A DNA stretch of 64,000 nucleotides. It comes from Sphingomonas lutea (GTDB lineage Bacteria > Pseudomonadota > Alphaproteobacteria > Sphingomonadales > Sphingomonadaceae). Location: positions 2,314,501 to 2,378,500 of the forward strand of contig NZ_CP060718.1 of the NCBI RefSeq assembly GCF_014396785.1. The letters are read 5' to 3'. Below, piece after piece: positions 56,613-64,000 of the stretch; position 1 is the first letter of the stretch, and each line of letters begins with the position of its first letter. The position numbers were made by a program, and so were the translations under genes. Below the pieces are notes generated by a model, which saw nothing but the letters and a program-made list of their open reading frames with translations, was not told the DNA's origin and did not search any database.

Positions 56613-57188
56613 GTGGCCGACCCCTTTGCCCTGTTCGACACGTGGTTCGCCCAGGCGCGGGCGGCGGAGGTCAACGATCCCGAAGCGATGGCGTTGGCGA
56701 CGGCGGACGCATATGGCCTGCCGTCGGTGCGGATGGTTCTGCTGAAAGGGCATGGGCCCGGCGGCTTCACCTTTTACACCAACGAACAGAGCGCCAAGGG
56801 GCAACAGCTCTCGGCCAACCCGCAGGCAGCCTTGCTCTTCCACTGGAAATCCCTGCGCCGGCAGGTGCGCGCCGAAGGGGCCGTGGAGCGCGTGTCGGAC
56901 GTCGAGGCCGACGCCTATTTCGCCTCGCGCGGGCGGGAGTCGCAGCTCGGCGCCTGGGCGTCGGACCAGTCACGGCCGCTCGACAACCGCGAAACGTTCG
57001 AACGGCGGTTCGCGGAGATGCAGGCGCACTTCGAGGGCGGCGACGTGCCGCGTCCGCCGCATTGGGGCGGCTTCCGCTTGGTGCCCGAGCGTATCGAATT
57101 CTGGAGCGACCGCCCGCACCGCCTGCATGAGCGTCGTCTGTTCACAAGCAGCGGCGACGGCTGGTCCGAAGGCTTGCTTTACCCGTGA
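56613..57188 (+). CDS. pdxH: Pyridoxamine 5'-phosphate oxidase
   Basis: 191 residues from GTG 56613. FMN enzyme making pyridoxal phosphate. Motifs are GLPSVRMVLLKGHGPGGFTF (FMN-binding), FYTNEQSAKGQQL, HWKSLRRQVRAEG and the C-terminal PHRLHERRLFT. First gene of a tightly coupled run: its stop overlaps fieF as GTGA. Confidence 0.95.
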   Translation: MADPFALFDTWFAQARAAEVNDPEAMALATADAYGLPSVRMVLLKGHGPGGFTFYTNEQSAKGQQLSANPQAALLFHWKSLRRQVRAEGAVERVSDVEADAYFASRGRESQLGAWASDQSRPLDNRETFERRFAEMQAHFEGGDVPRPPHWGGFRLVPERIEFWSDRPHRLHERRLFTSSGDGWSEGLLYP

Positions 57189-58119
57189 CCCAGACGGCCA
57201 CCGGCGCCGACCGCGCGAAGCTGACCTTCCGCGCCGCACTGGCAAGCAGCGCGATGGCGATCACCCTTATCGGCCTCAAAAGCTGGGCGGCGCTGCAGAC
57301 ATCGTCGATGGCCATGCTCGGCTCGCTCGCCGACAGCGGGCTCGACCTCATTGCCAGCCTGGTCGTGCTGCTCGGCGTGCGTATCGCGGCGCAGCCGGCC
57401 GACGACGACCATCGCTTTGGGCACGGCAAGGCGGAAGCGCTCGCCTCGCTTGTGCAGGTGATCCTCATCACCCTTTCGGCCTTGTTCATCGGCTTCCGCT
57501 CGATTCAACGGATGATCAGCGGGGCGGAGACCGCGCAAGCCGAGCTGGGTATCACGGTGTCGCTGGTCGCGATGGCGTTGACTGTCGCTCTCATCACCTA
57601 CCAGCGCCATGTCGTGCGCCGTACCGGATCGCTCGCGATCGGCACCGACCGGCTGCATTACGCGTCGGACCTGCTGCTCAACGGATCGGTCATCGCCGCG
57701 CTGGTGCTCGATCAATATCTTGCGATCACCGGCGCGGACGCGGTGTTCGGGCTGCTCATTGCCGGCTGGCTCGCATTCGGCGCGTGGAGCGCGTCGACTC
57801 ATTCGCTCGACCAGTTGATGGATAAGGAATGGCCCGCCGACCTGCGCGCGCGCTTCCTTGCCGCGACCAGGGAATATCCCGAACTCGCCGGCCTCCACGA
57901 CTTCCGCACCCGCACCAGCGGCAACGTGTATTTCGCGCAATTCCACGTCTGGGTGCCGGGCGACTGGACCGTGCAGCACGCGCATGACCGCCTCGACCGC
58001 GTCGAGGAGGCGTTGCAGGCGCGCTTTCCGGGCACCGAAATCCTGATTCACCTCGACCCCGAAGGGCAGACCGACCGCGAAACGCTTTTGCCCCCGAAAT
58101 CACGGAGCGCGCGACATGA
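57185..58119 (+). CDS. Cation diffusion facilitator (FieF-like), frameshifted
   Basis: Six membrane segments with the CDF metal site MLGSLADSGLDLIASLV and DHRFGHGKAEALASLVQV, then a second set YASDLLLNGSVIAALVL, and a cytoplasmic C-terminal domain (DFRTRTSGNVYFAQFHVWVP). It exports divalent metals such as Zn, Fe or Cd. After ETLLPP the literal frame is nonsense. One extra C in the run 58091-58095 gives EITERAT and a stop at 58119 overlapping phzF as ATGA: 311 residues. The start is GTG 57185. Confidence 0.9.
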
Positions 58120-58898
58120 CCAGCCTGCCCTTCTTCCAGGTCGACGCCTTCGTTGAGGGCCCGCTGAGCGGCAATCCGGCGGCGGTCATGCCGCTCGACC
58201 GCTGGCTCGACGACGATCTGATGCAGGCGGTCGCGGCCGAGAATAACCTCAGCGAAACCGCCTTCACCGTCGCCAGCGAGGCCGACGACGCAGATTATGA
58301 GCTGCGCTGGTTCACGCCCGAGCGCGAGGTCGGGATGTGCGGCCACGCGACGATGGCCAGCGGGCACATCCTGATCACCGGAAAACAGGTCCGCTTCGCG
58401 ACGCGCAAGGCGGGCGTGCTCACCGTCCGCCGCGCCGGCGAGGGGCTCGAGCTCGATTTGCCTGCCTGGCATCCGCAGCCGGCGCGCGACGATGCCGTGC
58501 TCGAGGCGCTCGGCGTTAGCGGCGAAACCTTCCGCGCGGACGGCGCCGAGGCTGTGCTCATCGTCATGCTCGATAGCGAAGAGGCGGTCCGCGCGGTCGC
58601 GCCCGCCTACGCCGCGCTGCGCAAGATCGACGCCCTCGTCATCGTCACCGCGCCGGGCGACGAGCAGGACATCGCCAGCCGTGTCTTCGCCGCCAATGTC
58701 GGGATCGACGAGGATCCAGTGACCGGCGCCGCACATGCCGCGCTCGTGCCCTTCTGGGCCGAGCGGCTGGGGCGCAAGCGCTTCACCGCGCTCCAGGCGA
58801 GCAAGCGCCGCGGCCTGCTCGACTGCCGGCTGGAGGGGGATCGGGTGGTGCTTGGCGGGCGCTGCCACACGGTCATCGTCGGGCAGTTCCAGCTTTGA
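58116..58898 (+). CDS. PhzF family isomerase-like protein
   Basis: 260 residues. PFFQVDAFVEGPLSGNPAAV and the catalytic-Glu segment AAENNLSETAFTV are the PhzF/YddE signature, with RWFTPEREVGMCGHATMASG and GIDEDPVTGAAHAALVPFWA. The fold is that of diaminopimelate epimerase. Real phenazine synthesis is unlikely, as no phz genes are near. The substrate is unknown. Coupled to neighbours by 4-base overlaps (ATGA, TTGA). Confidence 0.9.
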   Translation: MTSLPFFQVDAFVEGPLSGNPAAVMPLDRWLDDDLMQAVAAENNLSETAFTVASEADDADYELRWFTPEREVGMCGHATMASGHILITGKQVRFATRKAGVLTVRRAGEGLELDLPAWHPQPARDDAVLEALGVSGETFRADGAEAVLIVMLDSEEAVRAVAPAYAALRKIDALVIVTAPGDEQDIASRVFAANVGIDEDPVTGAAHAALVPFWAERLGRKRFTALQASKRRGLLDCRLEGDRVVLGGRCHTVIVGQFQL

Positions 58899-60166
58899 AC
58901 GACACGCCGCCGCGCCTGGAGCGCCGCATCGGGCTCGGCGGCGCGGTGATGCTGTCGTTCAACGGCGCGGTCGGCGCGGCCATTTTTGCGCTGCCGGCGA
59001 CGCTTGCGGCAGACTTCGGCGCCTTTTCGCCTTGGCTGTTTCCGCTGATCGCGATCGGGGCCATGCTGGTCATCTGGCCCTTTTCGCGCAGCGTCGCCGC
59101 CTTTCCGGAAAGCGGCGGCCCCGCGACCTACGGACGTGCCTTCGGACGATTCGCGGGGTTCGAGCTGGGCTGGATTTTCTACGTCGCGCGCGCCGCCGCC
59201 TTTGCCGCCAACGCCAATGTCCTCATCGCCTATCTCGGCCGCTGGGTGCCCGCGGTTGAGCAGGGCGTCATTCGCGCTTCCATCCTTGCCGTCGTCACGC
59301 TCGGCTTGGCCATCGCCAACCTCGTCGGGGTCGAGCGCGCGCTGCGCCTGCTCGCCGGGCTGACCTTGCTCAAGGCGCTGCCGCTGCTCATCGCGGCGCT
59401 GGCGGCGCTGGTGCTGTTCGCGCCGATCCCCGCGCCGGGCGCCCCGCCCGCCCTGTCCGAGTTCGAGGCCGGCGCCCTGCTCGTCTTCTACGCGTTCGTC
59501 GGATTCGAAAATCTCGTCGTTCCGGCGGGTGAGACCAAGCAGCCTGCGACGACGCTCCCGCGTGCGATCCTGCTGTCGATCCTCGTTACGACCACGCTCT
59601 ACTTCCTCGTCCAGCTCGCCTTCGTCACCATGTTCCCCACTGGCGGCGCGGATGCCGATGCGCCGCTGATCGACCTCGGCCGCCGCCTCGCCGGTCCAGC
59701 CGGCGCGGCAATCCTGATGGTCGCCGCCATCTCTTCGCTCGGCGGCAATCTGCACGGCATTATGGCCGCAGTCCCGCGAGTCACCTCGGCAATGGGCGAG
59801 CGCGGCGACCTCCCCGCCTGGTTCGCCCGCGTGCAGCGCAAATATCAGACGCCCGCCAACTCGATCCTGTTCTTCGCCTTGTTTGCCGGCACGCTCGCGG
59901 TCAGCGGCAGCTTCGTCTGGTTGGCGGTGGTGAGCACGCTGGCGCGGATGATCATCTATGCCGTGACCATCGCCGCTTTGCCTCGTGCGCCGGGCAAGCC
60001 GCGCGTGACGGCGGGACATTGGGCGATCGGTGCGGCCGGCATCCTGGTTTGCGTCTGGGCCGCCGCGCAGGCCGACGCCAAGGCATGGCTGACGCTCGGC
60101 ATTCTGTCTGTCGCAGGCGTGCTGCTCTACGCCCTGGCCACATTCGCGCGAGGCAAGACGCCATGA
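58895..60166 (+). CDS. APC family amino-acid permease
   Basis: 423 residues from TTG 58895, overlapping phzF as TTGA. About 12 membrane segments. The first (GLGGAVMLSFNGAVGAAIFA) matches the APC superfamily start, and the second has PESGGPATYGRAFGRFAGFE. It should import or exchange an amino acid or amine; substrate unknown. The next start overlaps its stop by ATGA. Confidence 0.88.
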   Translation: MNDTPPRLERRIGLGGAVMLSFNGAVGAAIFALPATLAADFGAFSPWLFPLIAIGAMLVIWPFSRSVAAFPESGGPATYGRAFGRFAGFELGWIFYVARAAAFAANANVLIAYLGRWVPAVEQGVIRASILAVVTLGLAIANLVGVERALRLLAGLTLLKALPLLIAALAALVLFAPIPAPGAPPALSEFEAGALLVFYAFVGFENLVVPAGETKQPATTLPRAILLSILVTTTLYFLVQLAFVTMFPTGGADADAPLIDLGRRLAGPAGAAILMVAAISSLGGNLHGIMAAVPRVTSAMGERGDLPAWFARVQRKYQTPANSILFFALFAGTLAVSGSFVWLAVVSTLARMIIYAVTIAALPRAPGKPRVTAGHWAIGAAGILVCVWAAAQADAKAWLTLGILSVAGVLLYALATFARGKTP

Positions 60167-60633
60167 TCCAGCCGGTCCTTATCGCCCTGGCACTGATGGC
60201 GGCCCCCGCTGCAGATCCTGCCGAGCAGGACCGCGCGGCCATCCTTGCCACGATCGAACGCATGGAGGCAGCGTGGAATCGCGGCGACTTTCCCGGCTAC
60301 ATGTCCGGCTTCAAGAAGCCCGACGCGGTCTTCGTTTCGGGCGGGCGGTTCCTCGACGGCTGGCAGGGCCGCCTCGACCAATATGTGCGCGATTATGGCG
60401 GCGGGCCCGAGCGTCGCGGCACGCTGAAATTCTACGACATGACGGTCGAGCTTCTAGCGCCGGATGCGGCGATGCTGGTCGGCAAATATCGCATGGATCG
60501 GCCGGGCCGGGTGACCCACGGGATCAACACCCGCCTGTTCCGCAAGATGGGAGGACGGTGGCTCATCACCATGAACCACGTGTCCGCCTACGACGAACCG
60601 ACTAGCGCGCGGTCCGAACGAGGAGCGCGCTGA
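60163..60633 (+). CDS. Exported NTF2-like (SnoaL/DUF4440) protein
   Basis: 156 residues from ATG 60163. A signal peptide-like start (MIQPVLIALALMAAPAA) is followed by an NTF2-like fold: ILATIERMEAAWNRGDFPGY and the late RLFRKMGGRWLITMNHVSAY. Small-molecule binding or an enzyme-like cone fold is usual for the family; the role here is unknown. Its last 32 bases overlap the convergent hydrolase gene. Confidence 0.75.
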   Translation: MIQPVLIALALMAAPAADPAEQDRAAILATIERMEAAWNRGDFPGYMSGFKKPDAVFVSGGRFLDGWQGRLDQYVRDYGGGPERRGTLKFYDMTVELLAPDAAMLVGKYRMDRPGRVTHGINTRLFRKMGGRWLITMNHVSAYDEPTSARSERGAR

Positions 60634-61696
60634 GGTCGTCCTTCCAAAATTTGGCCCATGTATGGGTGCTGTGCCCGCGCGTAGCGTCGGTTTCGGGGAT
60701 TAGCCGAAACGTCGCATTGCCCATCCGCCTGACCGCCTGCGCCGGAAAGCCGAAGTTGCGCGGGTTGATGAAATCGTCGGCGGAATTGATCCACGTCGTC
60801 GGCGCGGTGATGGCTTCCAGTCGCGGCCGCGGATTGTACGTTCGCGACGCGTCGAGCTGGTAGATGAGGTCGTTGGCGTCAAGCTGCGGCAGGGCGCTTG
60901 CCACGCGCTCCTCGGCATTCGCACTGGCCAGCGCCTGCGTCGGATATTCCTTCTGGAAGTAAAGCGGGGCTGATCCGGCGACGACCAGCAGCGACTGGGC
61001 GGTCCGCAGGCCCTGCAGCGGCTGCGCGCCGTAATTGCCGTTCTGCCACGCCGGATCGAACTTGATGCCGTTGATCGCCAGCTGCCGCCACATGCGGTTG
61101 AGACCGGCGATTTCGACCGGCATGCAGGCCATCGGCATCAGTGCGTCGGCGACGGCGGGGTGCGTCTGTCCCCAGACGAAGATGTGCATGCAGCCCATCG
61201 ACGTGCCCATGATCAGCCGCAGCCGCTTGATCCCCAGCCCCTCGGCCAGCATGCGTCGCTGCGCCTCGACCATGTCGTCATAATCATAATTCGGAAACGC
61301 CATCCGCATACCGTCCGACGGCTTCGACGATTTCCCGTGGCCAAGATTGTCGGGGAGGATGATGAAGTAGCGGCGGATATCGAGTGGCTGACCCGGCCCG
61401 TAAAGCTCGTCCGCGAACTGCGGGCGCAGGAACTGCTCGGCGCTTCCGCCGGTGCCGTGGAGCACCATCACGGCATTGTCGATTTCGCCACGCCCATTGC
61501 GCCGCGGCTGACCCAGCGTGAGATAACGCATGCGAAGCTGCGGCAGGCGCTGGCCCGAACGGAATGCAAAGTCCTTGAGGACGACCGTGCCTTCGCTCGT
61601 CGCCCAGCTCTTGGCTGCGGGCGCGGCGGGTTGCGCGGCGGCGGCGGGGGTTGCCGCGAGCGCGGCGGCAATCAGCAGGAGAATCGGAAGTTTCAT
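60602..61696 (-). CDS. Exported alpha/beta hydrolase, MetX-like family
   Basis: 364 residues from ATG 61696. Signal peptide MKLPILLLIAAALAATPAAA. The hydrolase domain has AVMVLHGTGGSAEQFLRP (oxyanion), LIMGTSMGCMHIFVWGQTHP (nucleophile Ser), NSADDFINPRNFGF (Asp) and TRGHSTHTWAKFW (His), the homoserine O-acetyltransferase-like layout. Export argues against a role in methionine synthesis. An esterase acting outside the cytoplasm is more likely. Confidence 0.82.
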   Translation of the reverse strand: MKLPILLLIAAALAATPAAAAQPAAPAAKSWATSEGTVVLKDFAFRSGQRLPQLRMRYLTLGQPRRNGRGEIDNAVMVLHGTGGSAEQFLRPQFADELYGPGQPLDIRRYFIILPDNLGHGKSSKPSDGMRMAFPNYDYDDMVEAQRRMLAEGLGIKRLRLIMGTSMGCMHIFVWGQTHPAVADALMPMACMPVEIAGLNRMWRQLAINGIKFDPAWQNGNYGAQPLQGLRTAQSLLVVAGSAPLYFQKEYPTQALASANAEERVASALPQLDANDLIYQLDASRTYNPRPRLEAITAPTTWINSADDFINPRNFGFPAQAVRRMGNATFRLIPETDATRGHSTHTWAKFWKDDLSALLVRTAR

Positions 61697-61737
61697 CGGG
61701 CCAGCTTGTGCGCCAGCGGCCCGCGCGGCGAAAGTGG

Positions 61738-62844
61738 TTAGGCCGCGGCGCGCGCGTCGGCAGCGACCGTTTCCTCGATCCAGCCGCCGCCGAGCAGCCG
61801 CGTCCCGTCGTAAGCAACCGCCGCCTGACCGGGCGCGACGCCATATTCGGGCGCGGCAAAGCGCACCCAGCCGTCGGCATCCCGAATCGCCGGCACGGGC
61901 CGCGCGAGTGAGCGAACCTTGAGCATCACGTCCCGCTGGTCCTCGCCCAGCCAATTCCACTCGGCGACGCGCACCGCGGCCACGGCGAGCGCCTGCCGCG
62001 GGCCGACGATCAGCCGGCGCTGCGCCGGGTCGATCCCGACCACGTAGAGCGGCTCGGCCTGCCCGCCGACTTCGATCCCGCGCCGCTGCCCGACGGTGAA
62101 ATGGACCACCCCGCGATGCTCGCCCAGCACCCGCCCGTCGACATGGACGATCTCGCCCGGCGCCTCGGTCTCGGGGCGGATGCGCTTGACCAGGCCGGCG
62201 TAGTCGCCGTCGGGGACGAAGCAGATGTCCTGGCTATCGGGCTTGGCCGCGACCTCCAGCCCGACCTCGGCGGCGATGCGCCGCACTTCGGGCTTGGGCA
62301 GGTCGCCCAGGGGAAAACGCAGGAAGTCGAGCTGGTCGCGCGTCGTGCCGTAGAGGAAGTAGCTCTGGTCGCGACGCTCGTCGGCGCCCTTGTGCAGCTC
62401 CGCCCTTCCGCCGGCAACGATCCGCCGCACATAATGACCCGTCGCCAGGCAATCCGCGCCTAGCTCGCGCGCGAAGGCAATCAGGTCGGTAAACTTCACC
62501 CCCTGGTTGCACAAGGCGCAGGGAATCGGCGTGCGGCCGTGCGCATATTCCTCGACGAACTTGTCGATCACCCCGCTGCGAAAGCGGCTTTCGTAGTCGA
62601 GCACATAATGCGCGATGCCGAGCTGCTCGGCGACCTGGCTGGCATCGTAGATGTCCTGCCCGGCGCAGCAGGCACCGCTGCGCTTCACCGCTTCGCCATG
62701 ATCGTAAAGCTGGAGCGTCGCCCCGATCACCTCGGCCCCGGTGCGCGCGGCGAGCGCGGCCGCGACCGAGCTGTCGACGCCGCCGGACATGGCAACGACG
62801 ATGCGCGCGCGCTCGGGCGCTTCGAGGTCGAAATCGATCTGCAT
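61738..62844 (-). CDS. mnmA: tRNA 2-thiouridylase MnmA
   Basis: 368 residues. Thiolates U34 of Lys, Glu and Gln tRNAs. The ATP-pyrophosphatase loop [14 protein letters not shown] is near residue 18. Catalytic Cys pairs are in [13 protein letters not shown] and [16 protein letters not shown]. The C-terminal beta-barrel ends with [19 protein letters not shown]. Confidence 0.96.
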   Translation of the reverse strand: MQIDFDLEAPERARIVVAMSGGVDSSVAAALAARTGAEVIGATLQLYDHGEAVKRSGACCAGQDIYDASQVAEQLGIAHYVLDYESRFRSGVIDKFVEEYAHGRTPIPCALCNQGVKFTDLIAFARELGADCLATGHYVRRIVAGGRAELHKGADERRDQSYFLYGTTRDQLDFLRFPLGDLPKPEVRRIAAEVGLEVAAKPDSQDICFVPDGDYAGLVKRIRPETEAPGEIVHVDGRVLGEHRGVVHFTVGQRRGIEVGGQAEPLYVVGIDPAQRRLIVGPRQALAVAAVRVAEWNWLGEDQRDVMLKVRSLARPVPAIRDADGWVRFAAPEYGVAPGQAAVAYDGTRLLGGGWIEETVAADARAAA

Positions 62845-62929
62845 AGGATGAGCCGCGCGTTCTTTACTCGAATTTCACTCATCCCCGCTAGGTCGGGCGT
62901 TGCAGGGCAACGAGTGAGGGGATTCCATT

Positions 62930-63133
62930 TTGTCGCGTCACGAGAGGGACTTCCGCAACAACGTGGAGGCGCCGCTCACCCTTGAAGACCTCACCGCGCT
63001 TCTGCGCGGCGAGAAAGGGGGCGACGATCGTGCGCGGCAGGATGCCATCGCTTGCTACCTGTCGGCCGGTGACGGCTGGCGGGACGCTGTGAAAAAGCTC
63101 GGCGGCGCCTTCGCGCCGGGGGCCAAGAGTTAA
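62930..63133 (+). CDS. Small hypothetical protein upstream of sciP
   Basis: 67 residues from TTG 62930, with GAGGGG eight bases upstream. Charged and helical (LTLEDLTALLRGEKGGDDRA, then DAIACYLSAGDGWRDAVKKL). No family recognised. The 110-bp gap before sciP suggests separate regulation. Confidence 0.5.
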   Translation: MSRHERDFRNNVEAPLTLEDLTALLRGEKGGDDRARQDAIACYLSAGDGWRDAVKKLGGAFAPGAKS

Positions 63134-63196
63134 AGGAGCGTAAGCCGGGCTAACCACCGCGTTAACCAGCGCGTTTCAGAATATTTTCAACGCCGG

Positions 63197-63211
63197 GGAC
63201 TTAAGAAGTCC
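63197..63211. promoter_or_regulatory. Inverted repeat upstream of sciP
   Basis: GGACTT (63197-63202) and AAGTCC (63206-63211) form a perfect 6-bp inverted repeat with a 3-base centre, 32 bases before the sciP ATG. TTAACC at 63155-63160, just upstream, resembles a CtrA half site. Confidence 0.35.
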
Positions 63212-63243
63212 GCAGTAGCAATGATTAAGCAGGTGTGACGGGA

Positions 63244-63543
63244 ATGCTCGAGAACCAGAAGATTCGACCGGCCCAGGTCATCGGACCTCTCGGCGAGCCG
63301 CTGACGCTGGACAGCCTGCCGCCGGTTGGAACGACGCGCTGGGTCGTGCGTCGCAAGGCCGAGGTCGTGGCCGCGGTTGCGGGCGGTCTTCTTACCGTCG
63401 ACGAAGCCTGCAAGCGCTATACCTTGAGCCTCGAGGAATTCACCAGCTGGCAGCGGGCGGTCGACCGCAGCGGCATGCCGGGCCTGCGCGTCACGCGGAT
63501 CAAGCACTATCGCGACCAATACGAGAAGCAGCAGCGCTACTAG
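63244..63543 (+). CDS. sciP: SciP family cell-cycle regulator (DUF1153)
   Basis: 99 residues from ATG 63244; GTG 63235 would add three. VIGPLGEPLTLDSLPP, TRWVVRRKAEVVAAVAGGLL and the helix-turn-helix TVDEACKRYTLSLEEFTSWQ match SciP, which in Caulobacter binds CtrA and blocks activation of CtrA-dependent genes. It implies a CtrA circuit in this organism. A hairpin terminator follows. Confidence 0.92.
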   Translation: MLENQKIRPAQVIGPLGEPLTLDSLPPVGTTRWVVRRKAEVVAAVAGGLLTVDEACKRYTLSLEEFTSWQRAVDRSGMPGLRVTRIKHYRDQYEKQQRY

Positions 63544-63550
63544 GCGCCGA

Positions 63551-63570
63551 ACCCTCGAGAGAGGGTCGTT
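63551..63570 (+). terminator. Hairpin terminator after sciP
   Basis: ACCCTC (63551-63556) pairs with GAGGGT (63561-63566), loop GAGA, followed by CGTTTC. It begins seven bases after the sciP stop. Confidence 0.55.
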
Positions 63571-63650
63571 TCGACATCGTATTCCTCAAGCTTTCCTGTC
63601 CTCCAGTGCGCAATTTCCGCGCGAAAAACTGGACAGACCCTTGCGAATCC

Positions 63651-63676
63651 GGAACAACTGACTGGCATCACGCGTC
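63651..63676 (+). promoter_or_regulatory. Putative EcfG (general stress) promoter
   Basis: GGAAC (63651-63655), a 17-base spacer and CGTC (63673-63676) nearly match the GGAAC-N16/17-CGTT promoter of the alphaproteobacterial stress sigma factor EcfG. It is ~60 bases upstream of a GlsB/YeaQ/YmgE-type gene, a family often under this control. Confidence 0.55.
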
Positions 63677-63736
63677 TGTGGTGCCGGAAAGTCGCTCATT
63701 GCTTACCAGGGCGGCTTGGAAACAGGAGGGAAGCTC

Positions 63737-63988
63737 ATGGCAATCATTATCTGGCTGATCGTTGGCGGTATTTGCGGATGGCTCGCGAGCCTAATCATGC
63801 GCACCGACGCTCAGCAGGGAATCATCCTCAACGTGATCGTCGGAATCATCGGTGCCGTGATTGCCGGACTGCTGTTCGGCGTGAACATGAACGCTGGGGT
63901 CACGATCGAAAGCTTCCTTTACGCCTTGCTTGGCGCCGTGATCCTTTTGGCGATCGTCAACTTGGTCCGTCGCGGTTCGGTCCGCTAG
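63737..63988 (+). CDS. GlsB/YeaQ/YmgE family stress membrane protein
   Basis: 83 residues from ATG 63737, with AGGAGG eight bases upstream. Three hydrophobic Gly-rich segments (IIIWLIVGGICGWLASLIM, ILNVIVGIIGAVIAGLLFGV, FLYALLGAVILLAIVNLV) match the family once called transglycosylase-associated. Inner-membrane, stress-induced in relatives; the biochemical role is unknown. Confidence 0.9.
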   Translation: MAIIIWLIVGGICGWLASLIMRTDAQQGIILNVIVGIIGAVIAGLLFGVNMNAGVTIESFLYALLGAVILLAIVNLVRRGSVR

Positions 63989-64000
63989 ATCGACAAAAGT

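Noticed and set aside
58116..58898. Phenazine biosynthesis cluster
   Set aside because: Only a PhzF-family gene is present; neighbours are transport and cofactor genes, so no phenazine pathway is implied.

Overview
The window is about 66% G+C, gene-dense and ordinary bacterial chromosome. The dcw gene order, the SciP-type regulator, the lineage style of many proteins (FtsL with an Ala/Lys/Pro-rich tail, DUF6766, GlsB family, KOW mini-protein) and the palindromic repeats that translate as 'FVPSEVE' point to an alphaproteobacterium of the Sphingomonadales (Sphingomonas-like). No rRNA, tRNA, insertion sequence, prophage or CRISPR array was seen.

Layout. 1-1948: a gene cut by the window edge, a small membrane protein and an MFS transporter. 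1995-19032 (minus strand): an almost complete division and cell-wall cluster, read as mraZ-rsmH-ftsL-ftsI-murE-murF-mraY-murD-ftsW-murG-murC-murB-ddl-ftsQ-ftsA, mostly joined by 4-base start/stop overlaps. ftsZ is not at its usual place after ftsA. 19033-19314 is the cluster's control region, with 10-bp-spaced TGGG repeats (MraZ-box-like) and a DnaA box. 19315-25950: small envelope proteins, a serine hydrolase, purL, a DUF3052 gene and a bfd-bfr iron-storage pair. 25989-32745: Hpt protein, der-bamB-TPR protein, panB, an Rrf2 regulator and an L,D-transpeptidase. 32807-38660: hybrid histidine kinase, guaA, a Gly/Tyr-rich exported protein and rplQ (without rpoA). 38773-45179: desaturase, acyltransferase-like protein, exonuclease III, an HTH regulator facing a small-ORF operon, an A-type Fe-S carrier and an M23 peptidase. 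45180-51710: a structured leader, then serC-ridA-serA, DUF6766, an esterase and purA. 51833-55099 (minus): dnaJ-like, yihY-like, fabI, KOW mini-protein, acylphosphatase. 55197-64000: DUF885 lipoprotein, then the coupled run pdxH-fieF-phzF-APC permease-NTF2-like, a MetX-like hydrolase, mnmA, sciP and a GlsB-family stress gene.

Most striking pattern: six genes (rsmH, mraZ, DUF3052, serA, the yihY-like gene, fieF) are each broken by an apparent loss of one base in a short G or C run. Putting the base back gives the family's normal C-terminus and, in four cases, recreates a 4-base overlap with the next gene. Systematic homopolymer under-calling is the simplest explanation, so the genes are annotated at their restored extents.

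Other points of interest: palindromic repeats that have become coding sequence inside murD and at the murB start; displaced ftsZ and rpoA; a RidA-like protein without the catalytic Arg inside the serine operon; a coupled pair of very small ORFs ahead of a His-rich secreted protein; and phased 10-bp direct repeats ahead of an HTH regulator gene.
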